A DNA stretch of 16,211 bases. It comes from Desulfobacca_B sp046538075 (GTDB taxonomy: Bacteria; Desulfobacterota; Desulfobaccia; Desulfobaccales; Desulfobaccaceae). A program made the position numbers and the translations under genes. The notes below the pieces were generated by a model. That model saw only the letters and a program-made list of their open reading frames with translations. It did no database searches and was not told the origin of the DNA. This document shows, in pieces, positions 8,237 to 13,707 of this stretch (position 1 is its first letter; each line of letters opens with the position of its first letter). The stretch lies in NCBI GenBank assembly GCA_046538075.1, contig JBKHJN010000049.1, positions 1 to 16,211 on the forward strand, written 5' to 3'.

Positions 8237-8336
8237 AGCCCCAGTTGCTACCAGCTTACTCATTTTGAGAGGGCCAGAGCCGGGGGAATTGGATGGAGCT
8301 CGATTAGGTAGGGCACTTGTAAAGTTTTTTGGGGCT
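8237..8336 (-). terminator. Structured terminator-like element downstream of the small exported-protein gene
   Basis: On the minus strand AGCCCCA (8336-8330) pairs with TGGGGCT (8243-8237), directly followed by a run of Ts (complement of the As at 8232-8237). This is a rho-independent terminator layout, but the closing stem encloses about 86 bases. Inside, GGTAG/CTACC (8307-8311 with 8248-8252), GAGC/GCTC (8277-8280 with 8298-8301) and a CTCA/TGAG hairpin (8259-8269) suggest a branched fold. It lies between the stop at 8404 and the sigma-54 promoter, so it probably ends the upstream transcript. A regulatory RNA is possible. Pairing was done by eye. Confidence 0.45.
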
Positions 8337-8357
8337 GAGATGACCAAACTTTCCGCA

Positions 8358-8380
8358 GGCGGGTCAAGATCAGGCCCGCC
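8358..8380 (-). terminator. GC-rich hairpin just after the small exported-protein gene
   Basis: GGCGGG (8358-8363) and CCCGCC (8375-8380) are perfect arms around an 11-base loop, and the stem can extend to nine pairs with one bulge. It starts about 24 bases after the stop codon at 8404. No T-run follows, so it may protect the 3' end of the message or assist the terminator further on. Confidence 0.4.
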
Positions 8381-8403
8381 GTGCTGAGGATGGAGAATCA
8401 AAT

Positions 8404-8760
8404 TTAGTCTAAGGTTCCGTGGCCTACCACCTGGCCGGTGGCTTTATCGACATCCACGCCATACAAGAAGATGTCGCCCGAACGATAGTTTACCCGATAA
8501 ACCTGGGGGAGGGTTTCGATGCCGGTTCTAAGCGCCTCGCCATGCTCCTGCCGGAGTTGCTTAACTTCGGGGATCTGCTCCGCTACCGCCACTGCCTGGC
8601 GTTCGGCCGGGGTAAGTTCTTGGGTGCTGATATCCTGCCACTGGGTGCCTTCTGAGGTCATAGTTTGCTCACCTTTATGGTCCTGCTGGGCACAGGCCCA
8701 GCCACCAATTAGCCCTAAGGCCAACAAAAAAAACAGTAAATCATAAACTCTAATTTTCAT
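8404..8760 (-). CDS. Small exported protein: free copy of the C-terminal domain of the neighbouring protease-like protein
   Basis: The product has 118 residues. The N-terminus is a signal sequence (MKIRVYDLLFFLLALGLIGG then WACAQQ). Cleavage after ACA is plausible; the Cys does not sit in a good lipobox, so a lipoprotein is only a second option. Residues 41-118 (WQDIS to GTLD) align without gaps to residues 379-456 of the protein encoded at 10271-8901, with 43 of 78 identical. Strongest is IFLYGVDVDK, preceded by VYRV and followed by TG and GTLD. I do not recognise a named family, though the strand-rich end recalls PepSY-like domains. Start ATG 8760 has GGAG about 9 bases upstream. It follows the protease-like gene by 140 bases on the same strand. 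Function unknown; an inhibitor, chaperone or shared-anchor role is conceivable. Confidence 0.75.
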   Translation of the reverse strand: MKIRVYDLLFFLLALGLIGGWACAQQDHKGEQTMTSEGTQWQDISTQELTPAERQAVAVAEQIPEVKQLRQEHGEALRTGIETLPQVYRVNYRSGDIFLYGVDVDKATGQVVGHGTLD

Positions 8761-8803
8761 CCTGACGCTCCTTTCGGCCAGGTTAATTGAATATAATAAT
8801 CGA

Positions 8804-8842
8804 CAATGCCAAGGCCGGAATAGTGGCCCGGCCTTGACATTG
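8804..8842 (-). terminator. Long hairpin between the two exported-protein genes
   Basis: Minus-strand CAATGTCAAGGCCGG pairs with CCGGCCTTGGCATTG: fifteen pairs including one wobble, with a 9-base loop. It lies 58 bases after the stop of the protease-like gene and 43 bases before the start of the small gene. What follows is AT-rich but lacks a clean T-run, so partial termination or mRNA processing between the two genes is likelier than a full stop. Confidence 0.45.
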
Positions 8843-8900
8843 GGTTGCCAACCTAGATTTTCGGACCAGTGGTTAAACCACCAGCAAATGCAGGCGGTGT

Positions 8901-10271
8901 TTAATCCAAGGTGCCCTCTTCGACGATGGCACCGGTTTCCTTGTCCACGTCCACCCCATAGAGGAAGATATCCCCGGCCTTATAGCTGACCCGGTAAACC
9001 TCGGGGAAGACTTCCATGCCGGTCACCAGGTCGGCCCCGTATTGGGCTTTCAGAGACTGGACGGCCGGCACTGCCTCAGCCAAGTTAACCGCCTGCAGTT
9101 CGGCATGGCTAGGCAGATAGGTGGTGACATCTCTCCAGACAATTTTGGGGATGGAGATTTGCGCTGCCTGGTTGACATCGGCGCCGGTGGCGCAAACGCG
9201 CACCGGGCCCAGGCCCCCTAGATATAAGTTGTTGCCTTCGCCGATGATCTTGGCGGTACAGACATCGGTCCAACCCTTGGCATAGGCCCAGACCTGGGTA
9301 TCAGCCAGGGCCGAGATAACCGACTTGTTTTCCTGGGTGGCGCGGCGGAAGAACTCGTGATAGAAATCGGCGTTTCGGGTGGTATAGACTGACACCGTAT
9401 AGCCGATATAAGCCTTGCACCCCTGATTTATAAAGGCATTACCCAGGGTGCTGGAGGTGGCGCCCATACAGATGGCCGCATAGAACAGGCCCCCCGGCGC
9501 TTTAAAGCCGGAGGAGGCCAAATTAGTGGCATTGACATAACTTTCGTCTTTCAGGTAGATTCTGCCCCCATCAGTATCGCTGCCGTGGGAGTGGATCAGA
9601 TAGGCGTTTTGACGCTTAAGTTTCATTTGATTAAGAAAGATGGTGGCATTGGAGGAATAAGCGGTATACATCCCAGTATAAGCCAAGGCACAGTTCTGCA
9701 ACAGACCTCTCACCGCCTTGCATTTGTTGATAATCTTTTCTTTAAGGGTAGGATTCATCGGATCCATATAGGCCCGGTTGGAGTTGGCAATGCCGTATCG
9801 GGCGATATTAAAGTGCAGATATTTGCCGACGTGATTGCCTTCCATGGCATTAATATTAAAGTAGAAAGCCACATTGGTAGCGGGCTTGGCCCGGTTTTCG
9901 GGGATTTGATGGCCCCAGGACCAGGTGCTGGTTCCAGTACTCCAGGGGGAAATAAACATGTGTTCCAGCTTGAACTTACCCATTTTATAGGTGCGCATCA
10001 GGGCGTTGCTGTTGGCTCCGCTTAAGGTAACGTCGTACACCCCATAGACGGTGTCACCGGGCCGGAAGGTCGTCACGGTATTGGTGCCGAATTGGCTATC
10101 GGACAGGTGGGAGGAATTGAGAGTCAGGGTGGGGGTGGCACCAATTCCAGGGCCGCTCGGAAGTGCCGCTAAAGGTCCGGCGTCGCCGGCTCCTGCCGGG
10201 CCCAACAGCCCCAGTCCCACTAAACCGACCGCCAGGAGGATAACCATTAAATATCTTCCTTTGTGATGCAT
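8901..10271 (-). CDS. Exported caspase-like (clan CD-type) cysteine-protease-like protein
   Basis: The 456-residue product has a signal peptide (hydrophobic about 8-24, AGAG near 26-29), so it is probably periplasmic or secreted. A beta-rich region (about 45-160, with FRPGDTVYGVYDV near 69-81) precedes a catalytic-looking core. A strand ends in NAYLIHSHGS (222-231), giving a His-Gly dyad at H229-G230. A later strand ends in GLFYAAICMGA (261-271), giving C268. His-Gly after one strand and Cys after the next is the arrangement of caspase/gingipain-type (clan CD) peptidases. KAYIGYTVSV (286-295) fits a following strand. Residues 379-456 are the domain repeated alone in the next gene. Start ATG 10271 has AAAGGAG 8 bases upstream. 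The peptidase call rests on motif order only; activity and substrate are unknown. Confidence 0.72.
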   Translation of the reverse strand: MHHKGRYLMVILLAVGLVGLGLLGPAGAGDAGPLAALPSGPGIGATPTLTLNSSHLSDSQFGTNTVTTFRPGDTVYGVYDVTLSGANSNALMRTYKMGKFKLEHMFISPWSTGTSTWSWGHQIPENRAKPATNVAFYFNINAMEGNHVGKYLHFNIARYGIANSNRAYMDPMNPTLKEKIINKCKAVRGLLQNCALAYTGMYTAYSSNATIFLNQMKLKRQNAYLIHSHGSDTDGGRIYLKDESYVNATNLASSGFKAPGGLFYAAICMGATSSTLGNAFINQGCKAYIGYTVSVYTTRNADFYHEFFRRATQENKSVISALADTQVWAYAKGWTDVCTAKIIGEGNNLYLGGLGPVRVCATGADVNQAAQISIPKIVWRDVTTYLPSHAELQAVNLAEAVPAVQSLKAQYGADLVTGMEVFPEVYRVSYKAGDIFLYGVDVDKETGAIVEEGTLD

Positions 10272-10384
10272 TGCTGGTCTCCTTTTTTAGAAATGAGTTG
10301 TTAGGTGCTAAGGTAGTTAATTAATTGCCTGGCCGCTTGACTGACTTATCACCCCCATTCTATTGAAAATCCAGAGTAGCACCT

Positions 10385-10478
10385 AAAAAGCCCCAAGATA
10401 TTGATTTATCGATAGTTTGGGGTCTTGTAGCTAACTTCCCCCTGATGGGGCAGTGGCTGGAGAGCCGGCTTTTAGGGG
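10385..10478 (-). promoter_or_regulatory. Attenuator-like leader upstream of the protease-like gene
   Basis: On the minus strand CCCCAA and TTGGGG (within 10391-10422) form a hairpin extended by an inner ATCGAT-like stem and followed by CTTTTTA, a rho-independent terminator. A second pairing overlaps it: CCTAAAAGCC (10476-10467) can pair with GGCTTTTTAGG (10392-10382, one bulged base), which would break the terminator. Between them lie two small hairpins (CCCC-ATCA-GGGG and GGCT-CTCC-AGCC). The leader ends about 110 bases before ATG 10271. Mutually exclusive stems are typical of riboswitches or attenuators, but no known riboswitch consensus was recognised. Confidence 0.45.
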
Positions 10479-10860
10479 TTGGTAAATTTATACTGGTTTA
10501 ATTATAGTTAACATACTGATAAAATTAAAAGATTATGTTTAGCAACATACCATATTTTTTTATCTATGATGCTTTGTTTAGCTAAAATAATGCTGCTTGT
10601 CAAGTAAATATTATCATAACCATTTGGCAAATTGGCAATTGTAGCCTAAAAACTATCAAAAATTAACTTCCAGCTTGCTGAAATGCAGTCTCATATTTAA
10701 TTAACAAAATCTGAAATTCAAATATTGTTTAAGTTTTGGCTGTCTAAAATTAATAATAAATATTTTTGTTTAACAAGAGTTTAAACCGATAGAAATTGTT
10801 AGTTACAAAATTCAGTAGGACCGGTAAGGGTGGGAATAACCGGCAGCAAAGTTTGACCAT
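10479..10860. other. AT-rich intergenic stretch with small palindromes
   Basis: This stretch is strikingly AT-rich compared with flanking genes and has no plausible coding frame. It contains TATGTT-TAGC-AACATA (10534-10549) and TTTAGCTAAA (10577-10586). Both carry TTTAGC, as does the operator-like palindrome before the ArsR gene. An inverted pair AGTTAC/GTAACT (about 10800 and 10871) encloses a CCGGT/ACCGG stem near 10820-10845, of unknown meaning. Confidence 0.5.
10501..10529 (-). promoter_or_regulatory. Candidate sigma-70 promoter for the protease-like gene
   Basis: A perfect minus-strand TATAAT (10506-10501) stands 17 bases from a poor -35 (TTTAAT, 10529-10524). The start point near 10494 would place the whole attenuator-like leader in the transcript. 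An alternative with a perfect -35, TTGACA (10603-10598), has only a weak -10 (TAAACA, 10580-10575). AT-rich DNA makes chance matches likely. Confidence 0.4.
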
Positions 10861-10889
10861 GGCCCAAAGAGTAACTCACATCATTGCAT

Positions 10890-10997
10890 TTAAATGTAAA
10901 GCAGCACGCCGCCCACCAAGAGCTTGAATCGACCCGGCTCCAACATCCAGTTCACCCGGATCAGGGGACCCGGCCCCGAGGCCGGGTAGGGTTCCAC
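10890..10997 (-). pseudogene. Short gene remnant, resembling the end of a membrane permease
   Basis: A GC-rich islet inside AT-rich DNA reads on the minus strand as 35 open codons then TAA. The peptide runs YPASGPGPLIRVNWML, then EPGRFKLLVGGVLLYI. Third codon positions are GC-rich like the real genes here, and the final segment is a membrane-like helix after a basic RFK. It recalls transmembrane permeases of the TauE/SafE kind, from memory only. A stop lies just upstream (TGA before GTG 10997) and no RBS or full gene is present, so if real it is a decayed fragment. The perfect hairpin at 10968-10987 falls inside it. Confidence 0.35.
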
Positions 10998-11015
10998 TCA
11001 ATGGAATATTTTCCC

Positions 11016-11044
11016 TTGACCCTAAAATAATTATAGGATTTAAT
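11016..11044 (+). promoter_or_regulatory. Sigma-70-like promoter of the arsR-efflux operon
   Basis: TTGACC (11016-11021) and TTTAAT (11039-11044) are each one base off the consensus and are separated by exactly 17 bases. The start point would be near 11051, inside the adjacent palindrome, leaving a leader of only about 16 bases before the ATG at 11067. Confidence 0.65.
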
Positions 11045-11059
11045 TTAGCAGATGCTAAA
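11044..11059. promoter_or_regulatory. Operator-like palindrome before the ArsR-family gene
   Basis: TTTAGCA-GA-TGCTAAA is a perfect 16-bp palindrome. It begins at the last base of the -10 element and ends 7 bases before the ATG. A dimeric ArsR-family repressor bound here would block its own promoter, which is the usual autoregulation of this family. Confidence 0.6.
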
Positions 11060-11066
11060 ATGAAAT

Positions 11067-11429
11067 ATGACCGATGACCGAGAGTTGGCCCTGATGTTTA
11101 AGGTCTTGGCAGTGACGCCCCGGGTCAGGATTATTCAACTGCTTAAACACCGGGCCTTGTGTGTGGGCGCGCTGGCAGTTCGCCTGGGAATCACTCCCGG
11201 CGCGGTATCCCAGCATCTCCAGGTGCTCAAAGAGGCCGGCCTGGTGAAGGGCGAAAAGCGGGGTTATTTTATGCATTATCAACTCAACCAGGAAACGCTG
11301 TCGTACTGGAAGGAGGTTTTGGAGGAATTTTTCATAGCTCCGGAGGGGTTGGAACCCGGCGATCTTCTCCCCTCAGAACCCCCACCAGGTATTCTGGTAA
11401 AAGCGCATATCAAAGACCAGGAGAGTTGA
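11067..11429 (+). CDS. ArsR/SmtB-family transcriptional regulator
   Basis: The 120-residue product is a winged-helix repressor of the ArsR type. Helix-turn-helix: LAVRLGITPGAVSQHLQVLK (36-55), then EAGLV, and the wing KGEKRGYFMHYQL (61-73). It has one Cys (C32, in LCVGAL) where metal sensors of the ArsR/CadC type have a Cys-x-Cys pair, so the classical alpha-3 metal site is absent and the inducer may not be arsenic- or cadmium-like. The tail 90-120 is Pro/Glu-rich and longer than usual. ATG 11067 has no clear Shine-Dalgarno and a very short leader. The gene is the first of the efflux operon, and the ABC ATPase begins 7 bases after its stop. Regulation of that operon is inferred from position and the operator. 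Confidence 0.9.
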   Translation: MTDDRELALMFKVLAVTPRVRIIQLLKHRALCVGALAVRLGITPGAVSQHLQVLKEAGLVKGEKRGYFMHYQLNQETLSYWKEVLEEFFIAPEGLEPGDLLPSEPPPGILVKAHIKDQES

Positions 11430-11436
11430 GAGGCCA

Positions 11437-12393
11437 GTGGCAACTTCCCCAGCCATTGTCGTTTCCGGACTGAGCAAAAATTTCGGCTCCCTGAAGGCGC
11501 TCAGTGAGGTAAATTTCTCGGTCCAACAGGGGGAAATCTTCGCCTATCTGGGACCCAATGGCGCCGGTAAGACCACCACCATCCGGATTCTGGCCGGGCT
11601 GTTGCAGCGGGACGCCGGAGAGGTGAGCATCTGCGGCGCGGATGTGGCTCAGGACCCGGTTTTGGTCAAAGGGTGCATTGGCGTGGTGCCCGATGAATCC
11701 AATCTTTATCCAGAACTCACCTGTCGCCGCAACCTGGAGTATTTAGGGGAATTATATGGCTTGCGTCGCGGGGCGCGAACCATAAAGGCCGGCGATCTGT
11801 TGTCGCGTTTTGATCTGGCCGACCGGGCCACCACTCCCTTCGGGGCCCTCTCCCGGGGCCTGAAGCGGCGTTTGACCATTGCCGCAGCCCTGATGCATGA
11901 TCCGGAAGTGGTTTTTCTGGATGAACCCACCGTCGGTTTGGACGTGCCCAGCGCCCGAGCCTTACGGGAGCTGATCCGGACGATCAACTACCGAGGGACT
12001 ACGGTATTTCTTACTACCCACAACTTATCCGAAGCCGAAGTCTTGAGCCAGCGGGTGCTCATCCTTATTCAGGGCCGGGTGGCGGCGCAGGGTACGCCGG
12101 AGGAAATCCGGCACCGGGTGCAGCGCCTCAATCTGCTGACGGTGAGCTTCTCGCCGGAGATCGAAGGGGAGCATTTATTGCGGGCCTGTCCGGCAGTTCT
12201 AAAGAGCTGTTCCCAAAACGGGGTTTGGCGCCTTGAGGTAGCCGAGGCCCAGGCAGCCCTGGAGCAATTGGTGGCCCTTGCCAGAGGCGCAGGGGTGCGC
12301 ATCTCTGAAATCCATACCATCACCCCCAGCCTGGAAGACGCCTTCATGAGCTTTTTTGAAGAAGGCAGCCCGGAAGCGCAGGTCCGAGCATGA
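11437..12393 (+). CDS. ABC transporter ATP-binding protein (ABC-2/drug-export type)
   Basis: The 318-residue product is the ATPase of an ABC exporter at the cytoplasmic side of the inner membrane. Walker A GPNGAGKTT (39-47), Walker B VVFLDEP (158-164), D-loop GLD, and H-loop H195 (TTHNLSEAE) are intact. Two motifs deviate: the Q-loop reads VVPDESNLYPELT with D86 where Gln is usual, and the signature is LSRGLKRR (138-145) in place of LSGGQ. The C-terminal ~100 residues are the helper domain found in NatA/DrrA-like ATPases, ending with PSLEDAFMSFF. The start is GTG 11437; the SD is modest (GAGAGG, close to the start). Its stop overlaps the permease start by 4 bases (ATGA). Confidence 0.93.
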   Translation: MATSPAIVVSGLSKNFGSLKALSEVNFSVQQGEIFAYLGPNGAGKTTTIRILAGLLQRDAGEVSICGADVAQDPVLVKGCIGVVPDESNLYPELTCRRNLEYLGELYGLRRGARTIKAGDLLSRFDLADRATTPFGALSRGLKRRLTIAAALMHDPEVVFLDEPTVGLDVPSARALRELIRTINYRGTTVFLTTHNLSEAEVLSQRVLILIQGRVAAQGTPEEIRHRVQRLNLLTVSFSPEIEGEHLLRACPAVLKSCSQNGVWRLEVAEAQAALEQLVALARGAGVRISEIHTITPSLEDAFMSFFEEGSPEAQVRA

Positions 12394-13121
12394 GCCAGTT
12401 CCGGCGGGCCCTGGCCATCAGCTGCAAGGACATTGAAAGCTACTATGGCAAGCCGCCGCTCATCACCTGGGGGCTGTTGTTCCCCGCGGTCTTAATCCTT
12501 TCTCTCTATGTTAAAGACCCGGCTACCTATTTGGCCATTGCCCCGGGCGTCATTGCCATGACCCTGCTGTTTGGCAATACCTCCATGGCCGCTATCGTGG
12601 TTACCTTTGAGAAGCGGGCCGGCACCCTGCAGCGGTTGCTCCTGGCCCCTCTCTCCATGCGCACCATAATCCTGGGCAAGGCGTTGAGCGCCTCGGCCTA
12701 TGGCCTAGTAAGCGCCTTACTGTTAAGCCTGGGTCTGAACCTCGCTCTGGCCATGCCCCTGGTTAACCCCCCGATCTTTGCGGCCGGCCTGATGCTGGGA
12801 GCCGGATGCTTTTCATTGTTAGGCTTAACCCTCTCAGTTATGGTCGCAGAAGTCTTTGAGGCCATGACCCTGCTGAACTTCTTTCGCTTCCCGATCTTAT
12901 TTATCAGCGGAGTCTTTATGCCCCTGGCGCAATTGCCCTACTGGCTGAAGCCTGTGGCCCTGGCCTCGCCTCTGACTTATGTGGTGGAACTATTGCACCT
13001 AGGGGTTACCGGGCACTCGGAATTTGCCACCCCGGTTATTCCGCTGTTTGCCGGTCTGCTGTTTATGCTGGTCAGTTGGCTGCTGGCCGAGGCCATGTTT
13101 CGGCGGCGGGCCTATGTCTAA
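12390..13121 (+). CDS. ABC-2 type permease
   Basis: The 243-residue product is an inner-membrane exporter subunit with about six membrane segments (roughly 24-41, 49-72, 98-122, 128-152, 162-181, 214-235). The ABC-2 hallmarks EKRAGTLQRLLLAPLS (74-89) and the conserved FPILFISGVFMPL (167-179) followed by LPYWLKPVALASPLTYVVE (182-200) are present. It probably forms a homodimer with two copies of the preceding ATPase, to which it is coupled by the ATGA overlap. With the TolC and HlyD-type proteins downstream it may pump across both membranes. Substrate unknown. Confidence 0.93.
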   Translation: MSQFRRALAISCKDIESYYGKPPLITWGLLFPAVLILSLYVKDPATYLAIAPGVIAMTLLFGNTSMAAIVVTFEKRAGTLQRLLLAPLSMRTIILGKALSASAYGLVSALLLSLGLNLALAMPLVNPPIFAAGLMLGAGCFSLLGLTLSVMVAEVFEAMTLLNFFRFPILFISGVFMPLAQLPYWLKPVALASPLTYVVELLHLGVTGHSEFATPVIPLFAGLLFMLVSWLLAEAMFRRRAYV

Positions 13122-13181
13122 TTTTCGCTTATTATCTAAAGAAAGTACCTTTTCATGCGCCGATTTTCTCAATCTCCAGTG

Positions 13182-13194
13182 TTTACTAAGTAAA
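13182..13194. promoter_or_regulatory. Palindrome in the gap before the OB-fold-like gene
   Basis: TTTACT-A-AGTAAA is a 13-bp inverted repeat about 40 bases before ATG 13235. The 113-base gap (13122-13234) is AT-rich and could hold an internal promoter with this as operator. It shares the TTTA...TAAA edges with the palindrome at 11044-11059, but the cores differ. Confidence 0.3.
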
Positions 13195-13234
13195 GTCTTT
13201 AGGATTTTACTTTTATCCACAGGAGTTGATAAAC

Positions 13235-13675
13235 ATGAAAGCTAAACTTGGTTTATTGATTATGGGGTGCCTGATCCTCTTAGCCGCCGATGCCTGGGCG
13301 CAGCCCGGCAGAGGGCCCAGCAGTCAAGGCGGCGGGATCCATTACGGCATGATGTGGAATGCCAGATCGGTTACGAGCCTAGCGGGGGAAGTGACCGCGG
13401 TGGAGAAATACACCCCAGGGAGAGGTGGAAGCCTATATGGTCTGCGGGTGATCCTTAAGACTGAGAATGAGACCCTGCCTATTATTCTGGGGCCAGCCTG
13501 GTATATCGAACAGCAAGACTTTACCATAGCTCCTCAGGACCGGGTGGAAGTGAAAGGTTCTCGCTTATCAATTCAGGGGCAGCCGACCATCCTGGCCGCT
13601 GAACTAAAAAAGGGGAATAAGATTCTAAAACTTCGGGACGGCCAGGGCAGGCCCCTCTGGACCAACCCTCGATAA
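13235..13675 (+). CDS. Small exported OB-fold-like protein
   Basis: The 146-residue product has a signal peptide MKAKLGLLIMGCLILLAADA, then WAQ with cleavage likely after AWA. The mature part is a short Gly-rich linker and an all-beta region of about 90 residues: LAGEVTAVEKY (49-59), LYGLRVILKT (68-77), LPIILGPAWYIEQQ (81-94), DRVEVKGS (102-109), PTILAAEL (117-124), and the end LKLRDGQGRPLW (131-142). The strand order and GEV start suggest an OB-like barrel; I know no defined function. The frame opens at TTG 13226, but ATG 13235 with AGGAG 9 bases upstream is the better start. It sits between the ABC permease and tolC-like genes, so a periplasmic accessory to the pump is possible. Confidence 0.75.
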   Translation: MKAKLGLLIMGCLILLAADAWAQPGRGPSSQGGGIHYGMMWNARSVTSLAGEVTAVEKYTPGRGGSLYGLRVILKTENETLPIILGPAWYIEQQDFTIAPQDRVEVKGSRLSIQGQPTILAAELKKGNKILKLRDGQGRPLWTNPR

Positions 13676-13707
13676 AGCGTCATTTTTGGCCCCTGCCGGA
13701 GAAGTTG

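Noticed and set aside
8219..8401. 60-codon minus-strand frame ending MSKLVATGAFLLII
   Set aside because: The ending looks like a signal-peptide start but has no RBS and stops at once; the stretch is better explained as a hairpin and terminator region.
10441..10460. GCCACTG followed by GGGGGAAG on the minus strand, recalling the 3' part of cobalamin riboswitches
   Set aside because: The upstream cobalamin core motifs are absent, and the genes downstream have no link to B12.
10858..10926. 22-codon plus-strand frame MAQRVTHIIAFK...
   Set aside because: Short, no Shine-Dalgarno, no recognised similarity, and it crosses the opposite-strand fragment with better codon bias.
10968..10987. Perfect ACCCGGCC / GGCCGGGT hairpin as a terminator
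   Set aside because: No T-run on either strand and no gene ends beside it; it falls in the coding-like remnant.
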